From NCBI GenBank assembly GCA_001986395.2, contig MQVO02000199.1, positions 1-14,920 of the forward strand: a stretch of DNA of 14,920 bases. Direction: 5' to 3'. The first letter of the stretch is position 1. Each line of letters opens with the position of its first letter. Position numbers and translations under genes: made by a program. Source of the DNA: Irpex lacteus. Taxonomy: Eukaryota; Basidiomycota; Agaricomycetes; Polyporales; Irpicaceae. The notes beneath the pieces were generated by a model. It did not search any database. It had not been told where the DNA came from and saw only the letters and a program-made list of their open reading frames with translations. Below are positions 5,924 through 14,701 of the stretch, piece by piece.

Positions 5924-6942
5924 ATGCAAAAATTAAATAAAATCCAAAATTAAAACTTAGAATTAAAAAACTATGTTCATAGAATAAAAGCACAAGCAAA
6001 TTTATTAAACAATAAAGATGAAAGTGCAAATTTTATTTCTAATAGCCAAGGCAATATTAAACAAAATAAAAATTTACTAAATAATAATTCTACTCAGCCT
6101 TTATCCAGTGCTCTGCCCTCTAAGAGGAAAATATGATAGAGGATAAAGGACAAAAAAAACCTAAATCTACTAACAGATTAAATTTAAACAGTAAAGGTAG
6201 AATAAATTCTTTCAAAAAAACCAATGTATCTAATCAGTAAAAAAATACATAGACACATTAGATCTTTAGTTTAAATTTAATACTGATTTAGCTCACAATA
6301 GTACTATTTCTTATAATTTTTATAATAATAATAAAAAATTTAATATTAACTCTATCTTAAGTAATTCTTTTTTAAACTTAGGTAATATTATTAGTAAACC
6401 TGTGATATTCTTTAGCCCCAATAAAATTACTATTAATTTATTTTACTATGTTTTACAATCAGAAAAAAAGTTATAATTTAATAAGTGAATCTGAAAATTT
6501 AGAGTACTTATGTTCATTTTTAAGTAATAAATTTAAAAAAGAGGTTAAGATTGAATTAATTAGATTACACCATCCTGCATTAGAAAGTCAAATCTTAGCT
6601 AATACTATTGGTTTTATCTCTAATAATAAAAAAGTAAGATTTAGATCTATTATAACTAGTCTTTACAATAACACTCAAATAATTAAATTAAATGATTCTC
6701 CCAAAGGTATAGAAGAATCTAATTTAAATTATTGTAGACCTACTGCGCTTATTGGTATTAAAGTAAGATTAGGTGGTCGTATACTTAGTCAAAAAATAGT
6801 ACCTAGATTTACTACATTTAATAAACAAAAAGGAGCTTTTGCTAGAATTAAATCAGATTTTACAACTCAATCTAGATTTACAAACAAAAGTAGAAGAGGT
6901 GCATTTAGTTATACAGTAACAATAGCACATAAATCATTTTAA
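5924..6942 (+). pseudogene. rps3: Ribosomal protein S3, frameshifted
   Basis: Mitochondrial small-subunit protein S3, of the divergent Lys/Asn-rich type encoded in fungal mtDNA. The intact C-terminal 164 residues (6448-6942) carry the family signature: ALIGIKVRLGGRILSQKIVP, then SRFTNKSRRGAFSYTVTIAH. Upstream blocks lie in other frames: a poorly conserved N-terminus from ATG 5924, then STNRLNLNSKGRINSFKK (6160-6240), then SKPVIFFSPNKITINLFYYV (about 6390-6450). Frame changes fall near 6134, 6241 and 6463, the last in a run of seven A. In-frame stops occur at 5951 (TAA) and 6267 (TAG). The total length of about 340 codons is normal for the family. The pattern fits either homopolymer sequencing errors or a decaying copy. 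Confidence 0.85.
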
Positions 6943-7037
6943 ATTATTTTTAAGTAAACCCCATTTGAATTAAATTTGGGTCTCATGTTTATCATATAAT
7001 ATCAAGTATAAATATTTTAACTTCTTTCAAGAGTGAT

Positions 7038-9255
7038 ATGATTAATATTTTATCTGGTTTAGATAAATCGTTTACATATAAAATTGATTACGGGTTGTAT
7101 TATCATTGTAATGAGGTTGATGAGAGTTTAAATTTAAACGGTAATATTCCTAGTTATGATTATATGAACCTCTAGCAATGAATATCGTGATGGGATTGTG
7201 CAGCATTTTTAGGGCTTGCTTGATTAGAGAACAGTTTTAAATATAAAGGATATTTAAATGTGCATTCTGAAATATTTACTCCGGTCTCTTTTTCGAAGAA
7301 AGCTGATCTGGTTGATTATGCTAAAAATATACGTGTTATTTTAGATGATTGTGTTAGAAGTTGTAATGAGGGGCATGATAGAGAGGGTTTTTTTGAGTTT
7401 AAAAGATCAACTTTAGTTACTATCAATGTTATTTCTGATTCTCAACGTGATGCGTCTAGTAATACCGTGAATAATGTTTATAATATGGGTGGTTGTGAAG
7501 CTAAAAGTGATTTATGTTGTATCACTTCTATAAAAGAAGGTGTGTTGGATGATAGATCTCGTATTGTTACGTCTATCAGAGTAGGTATGCGTGTGCGTAG
7601 CCTGCTTTCATCTTCTTCATATTCTTGTTTCTAAATTTAAGACAGGGTTATCAGAATCGCGGGAGGTTTTTACCCCTTTTTATAATCTTACGCCTATCCG
7701 TTTTTTATCACTGTAATGCTGATATGATCTCGTTAAGTAAACATAATGTTGATTTGGACCATCTTTATAGTTGTATGAATAGTATTGATTATCGGGTTGA
7801 TAGTGTTAGTGTGGATAACTTTGTAAATATGTTAAAATTATATTTACAGGAAAAAACTCGGTTATCGAGTGGGGATGTTGAGAAAGTTTGTGTTGCTTTT
7901 AGTGGTTTGTTTAAGTATATAAAGCTTTATAATGATTGTATTCTTATTTATAACGAACATTTTAATATATCTGCTTTAGACGAAGAGGTTCGAGAGCGTG
8001 TTATTAGGCAATACAGGGAGATTATAAACTGTCTGAAGTTTATAGGTTTTAATGAACCGTCTCTCATCTTGCATAGTTTATTATCTTGTGGTTCTAAGGT
8101 TGATTAATTTGATATTGTAGGAAGATCTATTGGTATAAAAGAATTAATCAGTCGAGGTGAGGTTTGTGGTATCTCGTCATCTAAGATCTTGATTGGGTGT
8201 GATGTTAAGTTGAATGAAGTTTTCGTCGAGTTTATTGGTATAGGTTTAATCTGTATGAAACTGCGTTCTTCTGGCCTATTTCTGGTTGTTGGTATTGATA
8301 AGCGGTTTAGGGCATTTAAAGAGAAATATGTAGACTTTTTATTATCTGATTCTCACAACTGAGTTAATAGGGAGAAATCTCCTAGACCAAGCCCAAATAA
8401 CATATGCTAAGGAGGAATTCATCTATCTTAAATCATTAGTGTTGAATTTCGACTTTGTGGAATCTGTTTTATGGGTATCTCTATGATATTCTGGATGTAT
8501 TCGAGAGGTGTTACGGTTATTTTTCGAAAAGTATCATTGGATGATATACATAGTATTCGAATAGATAGTGGGGACTCCTATCTATCTTGTAAGCCATCTT
8601 CAGTCTTTCATATTTATAATGAAAGACGGCTTGACTGATACATGAATTACTGTTCTAGCTTTTATCATCTAGGGGTGAGGAGATATATTATCGTACTCAT
8701 TCTGAAATTTTCGCCAATAATAAGATCCTCCTGTGTTTAAACGATGTTTTAGACTCAACTCATCTAACTCTATATGAAAAACAGTTTTGCTGTGAAGTTT
8801 TTTAATATATTTCGAGAGTAATTATGTTCAATGGTTAGTACATGAAACGGGTATTTTGAGGGGTGATTTAAAAGATTATAAGGTTAGTACATCCTTATTG
8901 GTTAGTTCGTATCATCGATATAATAAGAGGTTGAACGCTTTATTGCACCACCCTAAGAACAATATCGGTGGAATATTAGAGATAGTGTCTGAGCGTCATG
9001 GTGTAGATAGTTTATCGAGGAAAACAGTTGTCTTTGTTGATCCTTAATCTTTTCAAAGTAGAAGATTTAAGAGGGTGAGTTTATAGCTATATAACAGGGC
9101 GGATTAGTAAAGAGGTGTCTGTTAATGAAACATCCTTGGTCACAGGTTTAGCGAATAGGTTGGTAGATTTATTAAAAAAGATTAATAGCTTTATAAAGTT
9201 TAAAAACAATTATAAAAACGAAGATTCTAAAAAATCTGAATATAATTATATTTAG
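7038..9255 (+). pseudogene. Unrecognised large coding region, multiply frameshifted, TGA read as Trp
   Basis: About 735 codons of protein-like sequence, broken among all three frames: frame of 7038 to about 7630 (TAG at 7173), frame of 7625 to about 8360 (TAA at 8105), frame of 8361 to about 8540, frame of 8540 to about 8675, frame of 8674 to about 8800, frame of 8856 to 9049, frame of 9058 to 9255. Adjacent blocks meet end to end. Readable stretches include GIKELISRGEVCGISSSKIL, KSLVLNFDFVESVLW, DDIHSIRIDSGDSYLSCK, NYVQWLVHETGILRGDLKDY and GRISKEVSVNETSLVTGLAN. Tryptophan is written TGA several times (for example RLD-W-YMNY and LRG-W-VYSY). The coding strand is rich in G and T, with cgt, ttg, gtt and tcg codons unlike nad5. 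No polymerase motif, homing-endonuclease motif or clear membrane segment is visible. An integrated mitochondrial plasmid or other selfish element is the likeliest source. The family is unknown to me. Confidence 0.55.
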
Positions 9256-9464
9256 TTGACATTATTGAAATTGTAGGTGTAACTTATGTTTTAACTATAT
9301 TACTAGGTAGATATATAAAAATATTATCAAATACAAAATATAACTTTTCATCAGAAAGAAATTTAGTTTTAGACATAGCTCTTGATCTAAGTAAAGATTT
9401 AATTCGTGAGTACTTATACTCATCATATAAAAATCATGTAGAAGATCTAATTAATAAAGTGTAA
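9246..9464 (+). pseudogene. Unknown short open frame with a membrane-like segment
   Basis: From just after a TAA at 9243-9245, 72 codons read DIIEIVGVTYVLTILLGRYI, then KILSNTKYNFSSERNLVLDI, ALDLSKDLIREYLYSSYKN and HVEDLINKV before TAA at 9462-9464. There is no ATG. The first part could span a membrane; the rest is an amphipathic helix-rich segment. It overlaps the end of the preceding broken coding region but uses AT-ending codons, so it may belong to a different element or be another frame-shifted continuation of it. I do not recognise the family. Confidence 0.35.
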
Positions 9465-9538
9465 TAAGTAACTTAAAAAAATATTCCTATACCGATTGAA
9501 AGAATGATTTTCTTTAAAGAATTAGGGAGGGAGGGAAC

Positions 9539-9578
9539 TAAATAAATTAAATTTATAATATTAAAATTAAAACTTAAA
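9539..9578. repeat. 40-bp dispersed direct repeat, copy 2
   Basis: Identical to 424-463 in the same orientation. Confidence 0.75.
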
Positions 9579-9867
9579 TAAAATAAATTAATTTATTATA
9601 AAATATTTAATTAAAGATACTCTACTTATTTAATCTTATATTTTTTATTTAGTACTCTTCTCCAAGGACTGTTGATTGAACGAGAGTGAGGGAGTGTAGC
9701 TTTAGTTAATTCTTTTGTTTAACTCAAGTGAAAGGGGAAGATTTGTAACTTAAGTTATTCTTTTTAACTTATTTGAGCTGTAGAGCTTTAGCACCTGCTG
9801 TGTAATTAAATATTCCAGCATACAATTATATTCTAAGTGGCAACCCTAAATTAAAATATAAAATAAA

Positions 9868-9886
9868 ATAATTCTAACTAGTTTTT
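9868..9886. repeat. Half-copy of the CTAG hairpin
   Basis: The 19 bases ataattctaactagttttt are identical to 4611-4629, the right half of the hairpin there, and are followed by ggg in both cases. No matching left arm precedes it here. Confidence 0.7.
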
Positions 9887-9900
9887 GGGATGGCTTTTAA

Positions 9901-10290
9901 TTGAATAATTTCCTCAAAAGTTTTTTCATTGAGAGTTGTTCTATTAATCTTATAGATTGCTACTTTTTCTCAACCCCTTTTTTCCTTTATTTTTATTTGG
10001 CCTTAGGTAAGATAGGTCCGAAGCATAATCCTCTGGATCCTCGTGAAATATATTATAACTATAAACAAGAGTTAATTAAATTAAGCGATGCCAATGCAAG
10101 AAAACAGCAGCTACAAAAAGCATTGGAAGAGATGGGTAATGTAAATATTAATGAGTACAACCTTTCAATAACAGAGCAGGCAGAAATTAAAAAATGGGAG
10201 AACTATTTAAAATTATTTTTGGAGAGGGGAGATTATTTAAATTCATATGGGGTTCTTCAAATAATAATACAAATAAAGCAGCTAAGATAA
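9901..10290 (+). CDS. Hypothetical membrane-anchored coiled-coil fragment overlapping nad5
   Basis: The 129-codon frame opens with TTG at 9901; no ATG is close. Residues about 17-36 are hydrophobic (LIDCYFFSTPFFLYFYLAL). They are followed by a charged region, GKIGPKHNPLDPREIYYNY, and a helical, coiled-coil-like stretch QELIKLSDANARKQQLQKAL plus EEMGN, with more Lys/Glu-rich helix to about residue 112. From about 10190 the frame overlaps the 3' end of nad5 on the other strand, and its last residues are probably antisense nad5. Only residues about 35-112 look genuinely coding. The mixed codons (ccg, ctg, gcc, cag) differ from nad5. The family is not recognised; a plasmid or foreign gene fragment joined to nad5 is a fair reading. 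Confidence 0.45.
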   Translation: MNNFLKSFFIESCSINLIDCYFFSTPFFLYFYLALGKIGPKHNPLDPREIYYNYKQELIKLSDANARKQQLQKALEEMGNVNINEYNLSITEQAEIKKWENYLKLFLERGDYLNSYGVLQIIIQIKQLR

Positions 10291-12232
10291 TTATTATTAA
10301 TCTTATTTCATTAACAAATGAAGTATCTATTAATAAAGGAGCAAATAATACAAACACCAATGAGATTAGACCCAATGTAATATATAAAGAGTAAGTAGTA
10401 ATTACTCCACTATCTAATTTACCAATTCTTTGTGCTATACTGCTTAATTCTTCAGATAAACCATGAGGTCCAACTAATTCTATTACACCTCTATCTAATA
10501 CTTTTTGATATTACATATCCAGCTTTCATACCTAAACCTATTATATATTTATTATATACAACATCAAATAAATATTACCATTTAAAAAAGTATATATTTC
10601 TCTACCTAAGTAATTATTAGTTAAATCAACTAAAAATTTAGGAGAAAAGTGATATAATAAGATAGCTAATACTGCACCAACTAAACTTAATATAGCAGGT
10701 AATAATTTAATAAATAAAGGTAAACTAAATTCAGCTTCAATAATATTAATATTATTAGGATGAATAAAGATAGAGTTAGCAAAAAAATCTGAACCTAATC
10801 CAACAAAGATGTCAGAAGCAAAATAACCAAAAAATATACTAAATAAGGCTAAGATAAATAGAGGTAAAATTACGGCTAAGTTAGCTTCATGTGAGTTTAA
10901 ATAAGAATTTTTAGGTCCATTTGGTACAGTTAAGAATACTAAAGAAATTAATCTAAATGAATAGAATGCAGTTAAACCTGCAGTTATACTTCCTAAAATA
11001 AATGCATAAGTACCACTAAAACTATATTGAGCATAAGCTAATTCTATTATTAAATCTTTACTATAGAATCCTGTTAACCAAGGTGTAGCTAATAAAGATA
11101 AAGAACCTACTAACATAGCTGTATATGTAAATGGTAAATAGTTTATTAAGCCTCCCATTTTTCTGATATCTTGTTGATCAGAAAAACTATGAATTACTGC
11201 CCCTGCTCCTAAGAATAATAATGCTTTGAAGAAAGCATGATTTACTACATGCATTAAAGCTACATTATATTGACTTAAACCTACTGCCATTACCATATAT
11301 CCTAATTGACTTATTGTACTAAAAGCTATTATTCTTTTTAAATCATTTTGAATTAAACCACAAGTAGCAGCAAAAAAGGCTGTACTAGCACCTACTAAAG
11401 TAATAACTAATAAAGCTGTACTACTATATTCTAATATTGGTGAGGATCTTACTAATAAGTATAACCCTGCTGTAACTAGAGTAGCAGCATGAATTAAAGC
11501 TGATACTGGTGTAGGACCTTCCATACTTCCAGGTAACCAACTGTGAAGAGGTATTTGACTAGATTTAGCCATTGCACCAGTTAGTAGTAATAAACCTATA
11601 ATTGTAATTGCGCTCTCATTCATATATGAACCTAAACTAAATATTACGCTATAATCTAATGAACCGAATAAAGCAAAAATGGCAAAAAACCCAATACTTA
11701 ATCCCATATCACCTACTCTATTCATAGTTAGAGCTAAGATAGCTGCTTTATTTGCTTGTAATCTTGTAAACCAGAAGTTAATTAATAAATAAGAAACTAT
11801 ACCAATACCTTCCCAACCAACAAACATTACAAAATAATTAGCACCTGAAACTAAAAATAGCATAAAGAAAGTGAATAAAGATAAATAAGAGAAAAATCTT
11901 TGATTATGAGGATCATTTGACATATAATCAGTAGAGAATATATGAATTAATGAAGAAATATAAAGAACTGGAATAAACATAGATACTGTTAATTGATCAA
12001 ATAAAAATTCCCATTTTATATTGATTAACTCAGAATCTATCCAATTAACTAAATGAACTGTAACTGGAGAGCCACATATTCCTACCTCATAATAAGCCAC
12101 TGTAGCTAATACTGATGAAAGAATTAAACAGGTACATGTTATAAAATGTGATCCTGTTACTCCGATTTTTCTACCTAGTAAACCGGAAACTAGAGAACCT
12201 AATAAAGGCAAGATGATTATTGTTAAATACAT
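10187..12232 (-). CDS. nad5: NADH dehydrogenase subunit 5, two single-base frameshifts
   Basis: Proton-pumping, antiporter-like membrane subunit of complex I. From ATG at 12232 the frame runs 563 codons and shows the family core: VGWEGIGIVSYLLINFWF, MNRVGDMG, GPTPVSALIHAATLVTAG, GLIQNDLKRIIAFSTISQLG and MHVVNHAFFKALLFLGAGAV. The uninterrupted frame ends too early (10541). Near 10570 one base is missing (after TFLNG) and the next block reads FDVVYNKYIIGLGMKAGY; near 10502-10506 an extra base in a T5 run (A5 on the coding strand) moves it to VLDRGVIELVGPHGLSEELS, which ends at TAA 10187. With both shifts the length is about 680 codons, against roughly 660 typical. The final 20 or so residues (after FVLLFEEP) lie in joined foreign sequence. 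Tryptophans I checked are TGG, Leu mostly TTA. Confidence 0.93.
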
Positions 12233-12269
12233 ATTATTTTATATTTGTTATTTTTTTTTAATTTTCTAC

Positions 12270-12542
12270 TTAATTTGTTTTATTAAGTGAAATATTTCCT
12301 CTTAATCTATAAAATGCAACTAGAATACTTAAACCTATTACTGATTCAGCACCTGCGATTGAAATTATAAATATACTTAAAGTTTGTCCTACTCCATCGT
12401 CAAAACTAAATGAAGTTATTAAAACTAATAAAGTTACTGCTAATAACATTATTTCTATTGCTATTATCATTAAAATTATGTTTTTTCTATTTAAAACAAA
12501 CCCTAAGATTCCTATTAAAAATAAAAAGATTGAAAAATTCAT
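12270..12542 (-). CDS. nad4L: NADH dehydrogenase subunit 4L
   Basis: Small three-helix membrane subunit of complex I (homologue of NuoK). The 90 codons from ATG at 12542 match the usual fungal length of about 89. It contains GILGFVLNRKNIILMIIAIE, the buried Glu of helix 2, MLLAVTLLVLITSFSFDDGV, and IISIAGAESVIGLSILVAFY with the helix-3 Glu. It precedes nad5 on the same strand with 37 bp between stop and start; in many fungi the two genes abut or overlap, so they are surely co-transcribed, and the small gap is mildly unusual. Codons are AT-ending. This is the cleanest resident gene in the window and the best reference for codon use. Confidence 0.96.
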   Translation of the reverse strand: MNFSIFLFLIGILGFVLNRKNIILMIIAIEIMLLAVTLLVLITSFSFDDGVGQTLSIFIISIAGAESVIGLSILVAFYRLRGNISLNKTN

Positions 12543-12647
12543 TTTATCTTAATAAAGAGACACATACTGTGCGTTTCTTACTCGAAAGTCCTAATAAAAA
12601 TTTTAACTATTCCCCAAAAAAATAAAGGCAAGAACAGTAACTTTTGT

Positions 12648-12665
12648 TTTATTTATTTATAATTA

Positions 12666-12677
<12 letters not shown>
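12648..12677. repeat. 30-bp perfect palindrome in AAAT microsatellite
   Basis: The arms mirror around aatt at 12661-12664, and the right arm runs on into a tract of seven or more TAAA units to about 12700. Perfect palindromes arise easily in such low-complexity DNA, but this one could extrude as a cruciform. Confidence 0.8.
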
Positions 12678-12696
<19 letters not shown>

Positions 12697-13117
12697 AAAA
12701 ATTTATTATGTATTTTTATTTATGCTTATATAAAACTAAATTTATTAGGTAGCACCCATTTTTATTTTACTTTTTAATATTTTTAAAATAAAAACTACTA
12801 CTACTCTTTTAAAACTGAAATTTAATTTATCCTCAAAATTATTTTAGTTTTATGGTGGTAGTTTAGATATTGGAGTTGATCCCCTATTTATATATTTTGT
12901 TCTGTTAACATGGGTAGCTCATTACTAGTTGAGTATCAGTGGGGTACAAAGTTTTACAGTTATCAACTTTCAGTTATTCTTTTTCTTCAGTGTTCTTGTT
13001 AAGAATTTGCCTACCTAGTTAAAATACTCTTAGTGTTAAGTTCATAAATATTAAAGGAGCAGTTAATTAATAATAAGTTAACAGACTAATTACGAGTAAT
13101 ACTTACCAATCAACATA

Positions 13118-13131
13118 AAAAACTAGTTTTT
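13118..13131. repeat. Palindrome AAAAACTAGTTTTT
   Basis: A 14-bp perfect palindrome carrying the same A-run-CTAG core as the hairpins at 14-99 and 4589-4635. Confidence 0.7.
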
Positions 13132-13292
13132 ATCCTTTTAAACAGCCGAGTATTGATTTATAAAACTTATCTCTCTTATCATAACATATTAGTTACTCAT
13201 AGGTTTCGTTCTTCTAAGCGAAAGTTAAAGTTTAAGTTTAATTAACTATCTTATACCTATCTTAGAAGCAAATCACAACTTATGACTTATAG

Positions 13293-13464
13293 AGAACAAG
13301 GAAAGGAATACAGTTTTATAAGTATAATCATTTCTTATTTGAGTGGACTGATAAAGAATTACAATATTATTTATATAAAGGGAGCCTAAAGGATCATGGG
13401 GTTCATAATGACTTATTCATGGGGTATATATTAAATATTTTCATCTTCATTTTTTATTATTAAT
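13293..13464 (+). pseudogene. Short protein-like fragment of unknown origin
   Basis: After a TAG at 13290-13292 the frame reads GIQFYKYNHFLFEWTDKELQ, then YYLYKGSLKDHGVHNDLFMG and YILNIF, before dissolving into AT-rich sequence and a TAA. The residue mix (Trp, His, Asp, Gly) is richer than spacer translations usually give, which suggests a real gene scrap. There is no start codon. It faces the end of the minus-strand ORF at 13542. It could come from plasmid or intron DNA; I do not recognise it. Confidence 0.3.
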
Positions 13465-13541
13465 AATAAAAAGGGGATTAAGAGAATCCTTTTTTAATAT
13501 AATTATATACTAATACAAAGTCATCAATACCTAAATTTAAA

Positions 13542-14501
13542 TTATATAAAAAATATATATTTAATATTTTTATTAGAATTAATAGTATTATAAAAATAAA
13601 CAATTATTATTTTGTTAAATCTACTATTAACTATTAGTAAACTATTTAAAAAATGAGAGACTCTAACATATTTCGCTTTTTTAAGGGCTGGTATATTATT
13701 ATTTATATAGAATATAATTTTATTTAAAAATATTTTTTTTATTTTATCTTGGTATTTTATGAATAAAATAAATATTATTATTAACTCTATTATATTTAAG
13801 TTAAGTATAGAATTAATTAAGCCTAATAATGGGATATCAGCCTCATCTAAAGGAGAATTAATTGAAAAGTTAGTGTCATCAGGTGAAGGTATTTGATCTG
13901 GTTCAGTTTTATCAGATTTAGTATTTTTTATACTTGAACTTAACTCTAAGTTTTTACTTAAACTTGTAGCTCCTTCTAAGCCTAATTTAGCTGCACCAGC
14001 CCCTAAGAATGTAGCCCCAGCTCCCAAACCTATTCTTTGTACTGGGGGCAAACCAGCTGTTGCTTTAATTATTGCGGAACCTAAACTACCACCAGCTGCT
14101 GCAGCCCCTAAATTAGGAGCCACATCTTTGATGCCAGTTTTAATAACATCCGTAATTCTATCACCAAGTTCAGTCATAAACTTTTTTTCAACGTCCCCTT
14201 CTATTTTATAGTAATCCTTATTATCCTTACCTTCAAATTTTTTAACTTCGAATACATTTTTATTTGTTTCTTGTTCCTTATTTTTACCTTCTAAGGAATT
14301 ATTCGCTGGTTCATCTTCATCTTCACTATCACAGTGAATTGTGCCTATCAGATTAAGACCTAGATAATTAAAAATTACAATAACTATACTGCTAAATATA
14401 CTATAAAAAAAGGTTTTTTGTATGGTTCTTATTAAGATATCATCTGACCAATTAAATATTTTAGACATAAACATAGAGTGAAGAAAAGAAACGAATAACA
14501 T
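13542..14501 (-). CDS. Hypothetical membrane protein with a Gly/Ala-rich core
   Basis: An intact 319-codon ORF of unknown function. The parts in order are: a possible membrane helix at residues 31-53 (FFYSIFSSIVIVIFNYLGL), an acidic patch at 58-65 (DSEDEDEP), a charged linker to about 100, a well-structured segment at 101-175 (KKFMTELGDRITDVIKTGIK, then LGAAAAGGSLGSAIIKATAG, LPPVQRIGLGAGATFLGAGA), a Ser/Pro/Asp linker (180-215), a second membrane helix (about 224-248), and a basic Lys/Asn-rich tail. Three Met codons (1, 11, 13) could start it; 13 (MSKIFNW) looks natural. The Gly/Ala helices with a Leu-Pro-Pro turn suggest a membrane-inserting hairpin. I associate similar ORFs with basidiomycete mitochondrial genomes and plasmids but cannot verify that. 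Leu is TTA/CTT and codons are AT-ending, so it is adapted to this genome. Confidence 0.75.
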   Translation of the reverse strand: MLFVSFLHSMFMSKIFNWSDDILIRTIQKTFFYSIFSSIVIVIFNYLGLNLIGTIHCDSEDEDEPANNSLEGKNKEQETNKNVFEVKKFEGKDNKDYYKIEGDVEKKFMTELGDRITDVIKTGIKDVAPNLGAAAAGGSLGSAIIKATAGLPPVQRIGLGAGATFLGAGAAKLGLEGATSLSKNLELSSSIKNTKSDKTEPDQIPSPDDTNFSINSPLDEADIPLLGLINSILNLNIIELIIIFILFIKYQDKIKKIFLNKIIFYINNNIPALKKAKYVRVSHFLNSLLIVNSRFNKIIIVYFYNTINSNKNIKYIFFI

Positions 14502-14628
14502 TAAAAAAAAGTAAACATTTATATAAAGATAAATTATATAAATCTAAACTATAAATACTAAATACAACAATAAGAATTATTAAAAGAATCTAATAGATTA
14601 GATTTTTTATTTAAGTAAAATTAAAATA

Positions 14629-14701
14629 GGGCCCTTAGCTTAATAGGTAGAGTACCCGATTGTCAATCGGGGAGGTCCCAGTTCGAATCTGGAAGGGCTC
14701 G
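14629..14701 (+). tRNA. trnD: tRNA-Asp(GTC)
   Basis: Plus-strand cloverleaf: acceptor GGGCCCT with AGGGCTC, D stem GCTT/GAGT, anticodon stem CCCGA/TCGGG around TTGTCAA (anticodon GTC), variable loop GAGGT, T arm CCCAG, TTCGAAT, CTGGA (first pair C-A mismatched), discriminator G at 14701, which is the common Asp identity base. No CCA is encoded. It is the only plus-strand tRNA in the window. Confidence 0.92.

Larger units (their letters stand above)
9465..9900. other. Spacer with repeats, no gene seen
   Basis: The spacer contains agggagggaggga, the second copy of the 40-bp repeat (9539-9578), a GC-richer stretch at 9660-9690 (gaacgagagtgagggagtgt), the segment gtttaactcaag shared with 4670, and at its end the half-hairpin 9868-9886. 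Nothing translates convincingly on either strand. Confidence 0.45.
12543..13292. other. Repeat-bearing spacer upstream of nad4L
   Basis: No gene is seen. It holds an AAAT microsatellite with a 30-bp palindrome (12648-12677), a GC-richer stretch at 12880-13020 (for example gagtatcagtggggtacaaa) that I could not fold into a tRNA, and a 14-bp palindrome at 13118-13131. The transcription start for nad4L-nad5 probably lies in this region, but no recognised promoter can be named. Confidence 0.45.

Noticed and set aside
8409..8420. Shine-Dalgarno-like aaggaggaattc
   Set aside because: Fungal mitochondria do not use such sites, and the bases lie inside a readable protein block (AKEEFIYL).
7038..9255. 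Endogenous mitovirus RNA polymerase as identity of the TGA-using region
   Set aside because: TGA as Trp would fit, but I could find none of the expected polymerase motifs (no GDD or neighbouring blocks) in any frame.
10194..10620. Short plus-strand ORFs opposite nad5
   Set aside because: They are antisense to conserved nad5 C-terminal residues and have no independent signal.
12410..12625. 71-codon plus-strand ORF over nad4L
   Set aside because: Antisense shadow of nad4L; Leu/Lys repeats reflect the complement of AT-rich codons.
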